A DNA stretch of 10,172 nucleotides from Alphaproteobacteria bacterium. Lineage in GTDB: Bacteria; Pseudomonadota; Alphaproteobacteria; UBA828. The translations under genes were made by a program, and so were the position numbers. Shown piece by piece: positions 1-6,769 of this stretch (positions within the stretch are counted from its first letter, which is position 1; each line of letters opens with the position of its first letter). The notes under the pieces are model-generated. The model saw only the letters and a program-made list of their open reading frames with translations, was not told the DNA's origin and ran no database searches. The DNA lies in assembly GCA_018668475.1 (NCBI GenBank), contig JABJCZ010000070.1, positions 1-10,172 of the forward strand. The letters run 5' to 3'.

Positions 1-92
1 AAACGCAATTTGTGGCTCATTTGCCCGCTACCAAAAGTGCTTTGCCCATGTGCGCCACATTGATACGCCCAAGCCGCGCCTTAGCAAAGCCC
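1..92. other. Left-edge stretch downstream of the DUF2065 gene
   Basis: No complete gene is visible. On the minus strand an ATG at 20-18 opens a frame reading MSHKLR that runs off the left edge. It could be the start of a further gene in the hflK-hflC-DUF2065 direction, where some relatives carry a Do-type protease gene. Only six codons are visible and no clear Shine-Dalgarno precedes it, so this is a possibility only. No convincing terminator hairpin with a T run is present. Confidence 0.25.
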
Positions 93-293
93 TCATGTGC
101 CGCGCACGGCAGTAACGATAGCCAGCCCGATGATAGCGGCGATCAGACCGAAAATCCGCAACTTCGAGACCGGTTGGCCTAAGGCAATGGCCATCATCCG
201 CCGCACCGAGTTCGGAAATACGGCGTACATCAGGCCTTCAATAATCAGAACAAGGCCTAGTGCCGTAACCAGCGCTGTCAGAAAATCCGACAC
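93..293 (-). CDS. DUF2065 (YjeT-like) small inner-membrane protein
   Basis: This is a 66-residue protein with two hydrophobic segments, at about residues 4-26 and 46-62. A short polar stretch between them contains FPNSVRRMMA and LGQPVSKLRIFGL, which is the DUF2065/YjeT pattern. The molecular function of the family is unknown to me. It is the third gene on the minus strand after hflK and hflC, 46 nt downstream of hflC, and E. coli yjeT lies in the same order after hflC. The start is GTG at 293, because an in-frame TAG lies just upstream (302-300). No Shine-Dalgarno is seen, so translation may depend on the upstream genes. A role with the HflKC-FtsH complex is inferred from position only. Confidence 0.85.
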   Translation of the reverse strand: MSDFLTALVTALGLVLIIEGLMYAVFPNSVRRMMAIALGQPVSKLRIFGLIAAIIGLAIVTAVRGT

Positions 294-339
294 GATCGAC
301 TAGATGAAACGCTAAAGCCGAACAGGCGCAGGCGCTTTG

Positions 340-1395
340 TCAGTTCTCGAGCGCGCTGTTGGCGCCGGCACCGGTATCCATGCCACTCCGAAGCTCATCG
401 ACATCAAGCTCAAGGTCGCTGGCCGTCATACCCAGGTCACTGATCATGCGCATGATATCTTCAGCACCAAGGCCGCCCACTCGCTGTGACGTTTCGGTTT
501 CATTAACGCCGATTTCACCGACGGTGCCGAAATACGTGAACAGCTCACTATCCGGCGAGAGCACCATGGTCGTATCGCTCTCACCCAACGCCTCGGTCAT
601 CGCCTGCATGGAACGATAGAAGGAGAAGAACTCCGGATCACGGCCCACTGCCTGCGCGAAGATGCGGGCAGCAAGTGCATCGCCCTGACCACGAATAATC
701 TCGGCGTTACGATTGGCCTCGGCCAGAATAATTGCGGCCTCACGATCAGCCTGCGAAATGATGCGCCGCTTGTTTGCTTCACCTGTCGAGCGAAACTCCT
801 GCGCTTCCTGCGCACGCTCGGCATTCATACGGGCATACACCGCCTGACTGTTCTCATCTGGCAAATCAGCCCGTCGCACCCGCACATCGATCACGTCCAT
901 ACCAAACTGCGCGGACTGCCGGTTCACTTGGTGGCGAATCTGTAACATCAACTCGGCCCGCTCACCTGAGAGCACGCTGACCAGATCCACCCGACCCATA
1001 ACTTCACGCGTGGCGGCATTGAGAATGGCGCCAAGGCGGCTACGCGCCACCCCTTCAGAGCCAACCGTCTGGAAGTACGTCAGCGGATCGATAATGCGAT
1101 AGCGGATAAAGGCGTCGACCACGAGACGCTTGCGATCACGAAGGATGATTTCTTCCGGCGGGGCGTCGAAATCGACAATCCGCTTCTCGAAATACTCGAC
1201 GTTCTGCACAAACGGGGTCTTGAAGCGCAGGCCCGGCTCGTCCTTGCCTGACTGGTTGACCACTTTTCGCGGCTCACCAAACTGCAGCAAAATAACCTGC
1301 TCCGTTTCGGTCACCTTAAATGTAGATGCGAGGATGAGGATAAGAGCGGCGAGGAGGATAACCCCGACGACAATAAGTTTTGCGCGTCCACTCAT
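340..1395 (-). CDS. hflC: HflC, SPFH-domain modulator of FtsH
   Basis: This 351-residue membrane-anchored protein has one N-terminal transmembrane segment (about 7-24). An SPFH/band-7 domain follows, beginning VTETEQVILLQFGEP and including the GLRFKTPFVQNVEYFEKRI stretch. Next is a charged coiled-coil region (about 185-245) with the AERAQEAQEFRSTGEANKRR and EANRNAEIIRGQGDA signatures. In well-studied bacteria HflC and HflK form a large periplasm-facing cage around the AAA protease FtsH and restrain its action on membrane proteins. The ATG lies 2 nt after the hflK TAG (TAGCCATG), so translation is probably coupled. The last 50 or so residues are acidic and Gly/Met-rich, and I do not recognise them as a separate domain. 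Length is close to E. coli HflC. Confidence 0.96.
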   Translation of the reverse strand: MSGRAKLIVVGVILLAALILILASTFKVTETEQVILLQFGEPRKVVNQSGKDEPGLRFKTPFVQNVEYFEKRIVDFDAPPEEIILRDRKRLVVDAFIRYRIIDPLTYFQTVGSEGVARSRLGAILNAATREVMGRVDLVSVLSGERAELMLQIRHQVNRQSAQFGMDVIDVRVRRADLPDENSQAVYARMNAERAQEAQEFRSTGEANKRRIISQADREAAIILAEANRNAEIIRGQGDALAARIFAQAVGRDPEFFSFYRSMQAMTEALGESDTTMVLSPDSELFTYFGTVGEIGVNETETSQRVGGLGAEDIMRMISDLGMTASDLELDVDELRSGMDTGAGANSALEN

Positions 1396-1397
1396 GG

Positions 1398-2582
1398 CTA
1401 TTCCGCCCCCCGGCTCAGGCCGTCGCTGGTTCGGCGTCTCTCGATTTCAGGTAATGGCAGATACGGCACGACACCTGATCCATTTTCACCGGTGCCGATG
1501 ATGACCTTGTTCATGCCAGACAGCAGCTTCTCCATCGTCTCGAGATAAATACGCCGCTTGGTGACATTCTTGGCCAGCCGGTATTCGTTGTAGACGGCCA
1601 CGAAGCGCCGCGCCTGACCAATAGCGCCGTTGACCTCTTGCGCCCGGTAGGTGCGTGCTTTTTCCAGAATGGCGGCAGCCCGGCCTTGAGCCTCGGGTAC
1701 CACGGTGTTCTTGTGGCGCTCAGCTTCTTCCTTCAAACGCTCCTGATCCGCGCGCGCAGCCTGCACATCACGGAACGACGCGATCACTGCTTCAGGCGGA
1801 TCAATACTCTGCGGCTCCACCTGCGTGATCAGAATGCCGGCGTCGTATTCATTCATAATTTGCTGGGTCAGTTCAAAGGTCGCCTGGGCCAATGGCTGGC
1901 GTCCTTCGGCGAGGGCGAACTGCAGGTTCGTCTTGCCGATCACCTCGCGCATGGCACTTTCAGCAACATCCTTCACCGTGCGCTCGGGCGAGCGCAGGTT
2001 GAAGAGAAACTTGCCAGCGTCTTCAATGACCCAGAACACCGTAAATTTGACGTCGATGATGTTCTCATCGCCGGTCAGCATCAGGCTTTCACTCGGCACC
2101 CCGCGCGGAAACGCATTGCCGCGTGAATCTGCAACTGTGCGATAGCCGACCTCGATCCGGTTTACCCGCGTCACCTTGGGCGTAAAGACGCTCTCAAATG
2201 GTGCCGGCAGGTGATAATTCAGGCCCGGCTGCGTGGTTTTAGTCCACTCGCCAAAGCGCAACACAACGCCCTGCTCATCAGGCTGCACCCGGTAAAAACC
2301 AGTTGCTAGCCAGATACCAATACCGATCAACAGGATCAACAGTACACCGCGCACACCGCGCAGACCAGGCATGAAGCGCTTCATGCGCTCCTGGCCACGA
2401 CGGATCAATTCATCAATGTCTGGCGGCTGACCGCCACCACCGCCACCACCACCGCCGGGACCACGAGGTCCGCGACCTCCGCCACCGCCGCCACCGCGAT
2501 TTCCACCGCCACCGCCGCCACCACCGCGTGGCTTGCCCCAGGGGCCATCACCACCATTGCCACCTTGATCGGACCACGGCAT
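1398..2582 (-). CDS. hflK: HflK, SPFH-domain modulator of FtsH with a polyglycine N-terminus
   Basis: This is a 394-residue partner of HflC. Residues 1-52 form a Gly-rich cytoplasmic tail with uninterrupted glycine runs at 20-27, 30-36 and 43-51, separated by N, R and P. A transmembrane segment follows at about 77-96. The SPFH domain then starts RVQPDEQGVVLRFGEW and includes PGLNYHLPAPFESV. The coiled-coil part has the AARADQERLKEEAERHKN and ARTYRAQEVNGAIGQARRF blocks typical of HflK. It should assemble with HflC around FtsH at the inner membrane. The ATG at 2582 has a good Shine-Dalgarno (AGGGAG, at 2596-2591 on the minus strand) 8 nt upstream. It is the first gene of the hflK-hflC-DUF2065 unit and is divergent from mrp. 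Gly-rich HflK tails are common, but this one is particularly pure. Confidence 0.96.
   Translation of the reverse strand: MPWSDQGGNGGDGPWGKPRGGGGGGGGNRGGGGGGGRGPRGPGGGGGGGGGQPPDIDELIRRGQERMKRFMPGLRGVRGVLLILLIGIGIWLATGFYRVQPDEQGVVLRFGEWTKTTQPGLNYHLPAPFESVFTPKVTRVNRIEVGYRTVADSRGNAFPRGVPSESLMLTGDENIIDVKFTVFWVIEDAGKFLFNLRSPERTVKDVAESAMREVIGKTNLQFALAEGRQPLAQATFELTQQIMNEYDAGILITQVEPQSIDPPEAVIASFRDVQAARADQERLKEEAERHKNTVVPEAQGRAAAILEKARTYRAQEVNGAIGQARRFVAVYNEYRLAKNVTKRRIYLETMEKLLSGMNKVIIGTGENGSGVVPYLPLPEIERRRTSDGLSRGAE
2430..2525 (-). repeat. GGN-codon low-complexity tract encoding the HflK polyglycine tail
   Basis: On the plus strand the tract reads as irregular CCACCG/CCGCCA triplet repeats. On the minus strand it is runs of GGT/GGC codons for glycines 20-51 of HflK. 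The codons are mixed rather than one perfect unit, which limits slippage, but length variation between strains would be in-frame and tolerated. Confidence 0.8.
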
Positions 2583-2785
2583 TAGCGGATCTCCCTGAAA
2601 TGTGCAGCGCCCGGACCACGCAGTACGTGTCGGGCAAAAAATCGTTGGCTGTGGGCTTTGCTCATACTCATCGCTGCCTTATATGTCACCTCATCGCCAC
2701 GCGCAATCAACGCGGGGCGAATACGTCGTGCAGGATATGGTCCCTAACCTTTGGGGCTTCAAGGACCTTGAAGGGAATATCGAAA
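2583..2785. promoter_or_regulatory. Divergent hflK / mrp intergenic region with overlapping promoter candidates
   Basis: These 203 bp separate two divergent genes, so both need promoters here. Minus strand, for hflK: TTGCGC (2706-2701), a 17-nt spacer, then TATAAG (2683-2678). Plus strand, for mrp: TTGCTC (2658-2663), a 16-nt spacer, then TATATG (2680-2685). The two -10 boxes overlap, so the promoters could interfere with each other. The mrp Shine-Dalgarno AAGGGA is at 2771-2776. The matches are by eye to a sigma-70-like consensus and are tentative. No small gene is supported in the gap. Confidence 0.4.
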
Positions 2786-3949
2786 ATGAGCGGGATCACG
2801 CGGGAACAGGTACTGGAGGCACTGAAGGCGATTATCGACCCCGATGTGGGTCGCGACGTCGTAAGCCTCGGCATGATTTCGGGCGTTGTCGCGCGCGATG
2901 GCAATGTTGGCTTCAGTGTCGAAGTCAAACCGGAAGACGGCGCGGCCAAGGAACCCCTGCGCCAGGCCTGCGAAGATATGATCACCCGGCTGCCGGGTGT
3001 CATTTCCGTTACTGCTGTGTTGACGGCAGAAGCGTCAGCTGCCGAAGGCGGACCCGGCAATGGGCACGCACACGCGCATTCGCCCGCGCCGAGCGGTCCT
3101 CTTCCTGCCGGTGGCAAACGCGCCAAGGCGCCGGAAGCCCAAGGCGTGCCGGGTGTGGGCGCCATTGTCGCGGTGGCTTCGGCCAAGGGCGGTGTCGGAA
3201 AATCCACCACGGCCATCAACCTCGCCGTGGCACTGGCCGCCGAGGGGGCGAAAGTCGGCCTGCTGGATTGCGACATCTATGGCCCTTCCCTGCCGCGTAT
3301 GATGAACCTGTCGGGCAAACCGGAGCTGGCCGACGACGATAAGGTCATGCCGATGGAGGCCTACGGCGTAAAATGCATGTCCATCGGTTTTCTCGTAGAA
3401 GAAGACACACCGATGATCTGGCGCGGCCCCATGGTCATGGGTGCCCTGGAGCAGATGTTGCGCGATGTCGTATGGGGCGAGCTGGACATACTGGTCTGTG
3501 ATCTGCCGCCCGGCACTGGCGATGCGCAACTCACCCTCGCCCAGCGCGTCGCCCTGACCGGCGCCGTCATTGTCTCAACACCGCAGGATATTGCACTGCT
3601 GGATGTGCGGCGCGGGATCAACATGTTCCATAAGGTCGACGTGCCCGTGTTCGGCCTGATCGAGAACATGAGCTATTTCATCTGCCCGCATTGCGACGGT
3701 CGCTCGAACATCTTCCACCATGGCGGCGCCCGAGAGACCGCGGCCGAGATGGGGATCGAGTTTCTTGGCGAGGTGCCGCTGGATATGGAAATCCGCGTAA
3801 CGTCCGATGCCGGCACGCCAATTGTCGCCTCAAACCCTGACAGCGACCACGCGAAAGCTTATCGCCGCATCGCCCGCCAGCTGGGCGAGACCATCGCGTC
3901 AGCATCTGCCTCCGGTCACCGCCAGGCGCCGCCGATCAAGATGATGTAG
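2786..3949 (+). CDS. mrp: Mrp/ApbC Fe-S cluster carrier P-loop ATPase
   Basis: This 387-residue protein has an N-terminal MIP18/DUF59 domain (about 1-80, with IDPDVGRDVVSLGMI) and a Ala/Gly/Pro/His-rich linker (about 81-120). The ParA/MinD-like ATPase domain has a deviant Walker A KGGVGKSTT (134-142), the switch region LLDCDIYGPSLPRM, and CDLPPGTGDAQLT near 238-250. CPHC (Cys300 and Cys303) is the pair that bridges an Fe-S cluster across the dimer in this family. The protein assembles or transfers Fe-S clusters to apo-enzymes in the cytoplasm. The ATG at 2786 was chosen because AAGGGA lies 9 nt upstream and family similarity begins there. The frame is open further upstream to 2528, but that part overlaps hflK in antisense and looks unlike protein. 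It is divergent from hflK. Confidence 0.95.
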   Translation: MSGITREQVLEALKAIIDPDVGRDVVSLGMISGVVARDGNVGFSVEVKPEDGAAKEPLRQACEDMITRLPGVISVTAVLTAEASAAEGGPGNGHAHAHSPAPSGPLPAGGKRAKAPEAQGVPGVGAIVAVASAKGGVGKSTTAINLAVALAAEGAKVGLLDCDIYGPSLPRMMNLSGKPELADDDKVMPMEAYGVKCMSIGFLVEEDTPMIWRGPMVMGALEQMLRDVVWGELDILVCDLPPGTGDAQLTLAQRVALTGAVIVSTPQDIALLDVRRGINMFHKVDVPVFGLIENMSYFICPHCDGRSNIFHHGGARETAAEMGIEFLGEVPLDMEIRVTSDAGTPIVASNPDSDHAKAYRRIARQLGETIASASASGHRQAPPIKMM

Positions 3950-4044
3950 TTTCAGTTGCAGCCGTCGCAAGGATCGGGTGGTTCGCCCGTCGCCCATAGT
4001 CCATGGTCACTCGTGAACCCACTATAGGTAGAGGCGCGCACGAC
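3950..4044. other. Short gap between mrp and the EamA transporter gene
   Basis: This 95-bp gap has no strong terminator. CCCATAGT (3993-4000) and ACTATAGG (4021-4028) form an imperfect inverted repeat, 7 of 8 matching, 20 bp apart. An in-frame ATG at 4003 falls between the arms but lacks a Shine-Dalgarno. The repeat could be an operator or chance. Confidence 0.25.
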
Positions 4045-4977
4045 ATGAGCGAGACGACGACAGGCGGCATACGGCTCACCATGGGGCCGATTGAATGGCT
4101 GCTGGTGGTTATTCTGTCGTTGTTGTGGGGCGGCTCGTTCTTTTTTGTCGAAATCGCCCTTGAGGCTCTGCAACCCTTCACCATTGTGGCGCTCCGGGTC
4201 AGCATCGCTGCGGCGGCACTGCATCTTGTGCTGCTCACAAGCGGCCGGTCCATGCCAGGCGGGCTCGGCCTCTGGGCCGCTTTTTTGGGCATGGGACTGA
4301 TCAACAACGCGGTGCCATTTACGCTGATTGTCTGGGGCCAGGTTCATATTGGCAGCGGGCTTGCGGCCATCCTCAACGCCACCATGCCGATATTCGTCGT
4401 TCTGGTGGCGCAGGTCGCCACCGATGATGAAAAAATAAATCGCGCACGCTTCGCCGGCATTGCACTTGGCTTTGCCGGGGTTGCGGTAATGATCGGTCCG
4501 GCGGCGCTGGCAAACATTGGCAGCAATGTGGTGGCGCAGCTTGCAGTCCTGGGGGCGGCGCTTTCCTATTCATGCGGTGTTGTATTTGGCCGGCGCTTCG
4601 CCCGGCTCGGCATCAACCCGATGGCTACGGCAACAGGGCAGGTCACCGCAGCGGCAATCATACTTGCCCCGTTGGCGCTGGCGGTTGATCAACCGTGGCA
4701 CCTGGCCGTGCCTGAGCTCGAGGTCTGGGGCGCGATCGGCGGCCTCGGTGTGTTATCCACCGGCCTCGCTTACATTATCTATTTCCGGATTCTCGCCGTC
4801 GCCGGCGCCACCAACCTGTCATTGGTGACGTTAATTGTGCCAGCCAGCGCTATATTGCTCGGTACCATCGTGCTTGGTGAGCAGCTGCACATCACCCACA
4901 TCGCCGGGATTGCGCTGATCGCCGCAGGCCTGATCGCCATTGACGGTCGCCTGCTCAAACGCCGCGCATTCCGGTAG
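4045..4977 (+). CDS. EamA-domain DMT-superfamily transporter
   Basis: This is a hydrophobic 310-residue inner-membrane protein with about ten predicted transmembrane segments arranged as two EamA repeats. The first opens LSLLWGGSFFFVEIAL, the usual EamA start. The second holds GAALSYSCGVVFGRRFA and later GVLSTGLAYIIYFRIL and PASAILLGTIVLGEQL, which are family-typical blocks. Members export or exchange small metabolites such as amino acids. The substrate cannot be read from sequence. I chose ATG 4045 because GAGG at 4031-4034 lies 10 nt upstream. The upstream in-frame ATG at 4003 has no Shine-Dalgarno and adds 14 polar residues, and ATG 4081 is a further alternative. It is co-directional with mrp and converges on the cupin gene. 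Confidence 0.9.
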   Translation: MSETTTGGIRLTMGPIEWLLVVILSLLWGGSFFFVEIALEALQPFTIVALRVSIAAAALHLVLLTSGRSMPGGLGLWAAFLGMGLINNAVPFTLIVWGQVHIGSGLAAILNATMPIFVVLVAQVATDDEKINRARFAGIALGFAGVAVMIGPAALANIGSNVVAQLAVLGAALSYSCGVVFGRRFARLGINPMATATGQVTAAAIILAPLALAVDQPWHLAVPELEVWGAIGGLGVLSTGLAYIIYFRILAVAGATNLSLVTLIVPASAILLGTIVLGEQLHITHIAGIALIAAGLIAIDGRLLKRRAFR

Positions 4978-5006
4978 GGCCCGACTGACTGAGTGCTACC
5001 TAGGTG

Positions 5007-5348
5007 CTATTCCGGCGCCGGCTGCTCGCCGCCTGTCGGCCCGTAGAACATGACCCAGACCGCAAAGTCGTCGGAAAAATCCTCAAATCGATGCTCCGCA
5101 CCTGCTGGTGCAAACAACAGGTCGCCGGATACAAAGTCCGTACGCGCATCGCCGCATACGAAAGTCCCGCTCCCGGTTGCCACAAAATACAGCTCATCAC
5201 GATCATGCGGCGTTTGCTGATCAACACCGACCGGCCTGTAGTAGCGCAGATCGACCTGGCCGCGCGACCAGATGGCGGCTGACAGACGCCCTTCAGTAGT
5301 GGGTTCCCGCGCGGCATCCGCCAAGGGAAAGTGAATCTTGTCTTGCAT
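5007..5348 (-). CDS. Small single-domain cupin protein
   Basis: This 113-residue soluble protein is a single cupin beta-barrel. Motif 1 is around GVDQQTPHDRDELYFVATGSG, with the His and Glu metal ligands present but Thr where the first His of HxH usually stands. Motif 2 is GDLLFAPAGAEHRFED, with the PxGxxH pattern intact. It can therefore probably still bind a metal through His, Glu and His. No enzyme activity can be assigned. I chose ATG 5348 because AGGGAG (at 5361-5356 on the minus strand) lies 7 nt upstream and the cupin fold starts nearby. The frame extends 23 codons upstream but that part looks non-coding. It is divergent from the cation transporter gene and convergent with the EamA gene. 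Confidence 0.85.
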   Translation of the reverse strand: MQDKIHFPLADAAREPTTEGRLSAAIWSRGQVDLRYYRPVGVDQQTPHDRDELYFVATGSGTFVCGDARTDFVSGDLLFAPAGAEHRFEDFSDDFAVWVMFYGPTGGEQPAPE

Positions 5349-5446
5349 AGGCCTGCTCCCTGTTTTCGCATTATTCGCGTTGGTAGGACTGCGAGCTTGG
5401 GGCTCAGCATAGCGCAAATGCCAGACAAGTGCACTGGAAGCCGCCT

Positions 5447-5459
5447 TGTGCTAAGCACA
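5447..5459. promoter_or_regulatory. Perfect 13-bp palindrome before the CDF transporter start (candidate operator)
   Basis: TGTGCT-A-AGCACA is a perfect 6+1+6 inverted repeat that ends 8 bp before the transporter ATG, where a Shine-Dalgarno would be expected but is absent. A second self-complementary octamer, AGTGCACT, lies at 5428-5435. Both share GTGC half-sites. A repressor site, possibly metal-responsive, is a reasonable guess from position, but it matches no named operator I can cite. Confidence 0.4.
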
Positions 5460-5467
5460 TCAGCACC

Positions 5468-6430
5468 ATGGCGAAGGGCTCAAAAAAGGTTATTTACGCG
5501 GCACTGGTCGGCAATCTGCTGATCGCGATCACCAAGGGGGTCGCTGCAGCCTATACCGGCTCATCGGCTATGTTGTCGGAGGCGATTCACTCGCTGGTCG
5601 ATACCGGCAACCAGGTGTTGCTATTGCACGGCATGAGGCGCGCCCGCAGACCGGCCGACCGCCACCACCCCTTTGGCTACGGGATGGAACTGTATTTTTG
5701 GACTTTCGTCGTCGCCATTCTGATCTTTGCCGTTGGCGCTGGTGTATCGCTCTATGAAGGCATCCAGAAAATCCAGCATCCGCACGCCATCGAGAGCGCA
5801 TGGGTCAATTACCTCGTCCTCAGCGTCGCGATGGTCTTTGAGGGTGCGGCCTGGCTGATCGCCTACCGCGAGTTCAACCGCACCCGAGGCAAGCAGGGGC
5901 TCGTCAAGGCGTTGCGCCGCTCCAAAGACCCGACCGTCTTTACCGTCCTGTTTGAAGACACAGCCGCCATGCTTGGATTGATGGTTGCCCTTGTCGGCAT
6001 TGCGGTGGGCGAAGCGCTGAACCTGCCGGTACTCGACGGCGTGGCCTCGGTGATTATCGGCATCATCCTCGCTGTGACAGCGGCAGCGCTGGCACGTGAA
6101 AGCAAGGGACTGCTGATTGGCGAAAGCGCGGACAGCGAGCTGGTGGAGGCCATCACCACACTGGTCGACCAGGAGCCTGGGATCAAGGTGGTCAACGAAA
6201 CCCTGACCATGCATCTCGGGCCGGAAGACGTGCTCCTCAATCTCAGTGTTGATTTCGAGGACGGGCTGTCATCTGAAGCTGTGGAAGCGACGGTCACCAG
6301 CCTGGAGGCGCGCATCAAGGCAGATTTCCCCGTCGTGCGCCGGATTTTCATTGAAGTGCAGAGCTGGCGGGCGCATCTGGACAACCGACAGGCGGAACAA
6401 AAGCAACGGACCGAACAGACTGACGCTTGA
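5468..6430 (+). CDS. Cation diffusion facilitator transporter, SLC30A9/ZnT9-like
   Basis: This 320-residue inner-membrane protein has the CDF architecture: a transmembrane domain (about 8-210) followed by a C-terminal cytoplasmic domain (about 215-300). Diagnostic blocks are SSAMLSEAIHSLVDTGNQ with the metal-site pair H41 and D45 in TM2, the HHPFGYGMELYFW stretch after it, and DPTVFTVLFEDTAAMLGL in TM5 with E163 and D164. The HPFGYG plus FEDTAA combination resembles the ZnT9 (SLC30A9) branch rather than FieF/YiiP. That placement is recalled by pattern, not computed. CDF proteins export divalent metals such as Zn2+ against protons, but the specificity here is unknown. ATG 5468 matches the typical family start, and an in-frame GTG at 5429 is less likely. 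No Shine-Dalgarno is seen, and a palindrome occupies that place. Confidence 0.93.
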   Translation: MAKGSKKVIYAALVGNLLIAITKGVAAAYTGSSAMLSEAIHSLVDTGNQVLLLHGMRRARRPADRHHPFGYGMELYFWTFVVAILIFAVGAGVSLYEGIQKIQHPHAIESAWVNYLVLSVAMVFEGAAWLIAYREFNRTRGKQGLVKALRRSKDPTVFTVLFEDTAAMLGLMVALVGIAVGEALNLPVLDGVASVIIGIILAVTAAALARESKGLLIGESADSELVEAITTLVDQEPGIKVVNETLTMHLGPEDVLLNLSVDFEDGLSSEAVEATVTSLEARIKADFPVVRRIFIEVQSWRAHLDNRQAEQKQRTEQTDA

Positions 6431-6461
6431 GCCCCTCGCCACGCCATGCGACCCTTTCCAC

Positions 6462-6758
6462 ATGAAATGGAAACCAACATTCAAGAGCGCGGTGGCCGCA
6501 GCTTTTGTCTTTGCACTCGCGATTGTCGGCAGCCAGCCGGCCCTGGCGAACTGGCGCGCCGACCTTACCCTGCAAATGCTGAAAGAAGAGCACTGCGTTG
6601 TCGCCTTCTACAGCGATGTGCTGGAGCGAGAGGTGGATGGACGCGAAATGCTATTCGTCCACGTGGTCTGTGAAGACAACCGGGCGTTTGACGCGCGCCG
6701 CTTCAAGGGCATTCAGAAGCCCTTTTCCATTCGACCCTGCAACGTGGATGTCTGCTGA
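6462..6758 (+). CDS. Small secreted four-cysteine protein of unknown family
   Basis: This 98-residue product has a clear signal peptide: basic MKWKPTFK, a hydrophobic core at 10-23, then QPALA-N with an AxA-type cleavage site after Ala29. The mature part is about 69 residues and has four cysteines (45, 70, 93 and 98), the last being the final residue. That number would allow two disulfides in the periplasm. I do not recognise the family. The gene starts 31 nt after the transporter stop on the same strand, so it may be co-transcribed. Its 3' end lies 11 bp from the convergent thyX end. No Shine-Dalgarno is obvious. The frame is open further upstream, but that part overlaps the transporter gene. 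The signal peptide and plausible composition favour a real gene. Confidence 0.65.
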   Translation: MKWKPTFKSAVAAAFVFALAIVGSQPALANWRADLTLQMLKEEHCVVAFYSDVLEREVDGREMLFVHVVCEDNRAFDARRFKGIQKPFSIRPCNVDVC

Positions 6759-6769
6759 CGCGCCCAGAC

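Noticed and set aside
2430-2560. CCACCG repeats as a CRISPR or tandem-repeat array
   Set aside because: The repeats are irregular, have no spacers, and are explained by glycine codons of HflK.
2528-2785. Upstream extension of the mrp frame (86 codons)
   Set aside because: It overlaps hflK in antisense, lacks family similarity, and AAGGGA supports ATG 2786.
2707-3276. 189-codon minus-strand frame opposite mrp
   Set aside because: Antisense shadow of a well-supported gene, with composition typical of the reverse of GC-rich coding DNA.
4972-4999. GGTAG...CTACC as a terminator after the EamA gene
   Set aside because: The stem is only about 5 bp with a long loop and no T run.
5621-6480. Long minus-strand frames opposite the CDF transporter
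   Set aside because: No recognisable domain, and they mirror codon bias of the true plus-strand gene.
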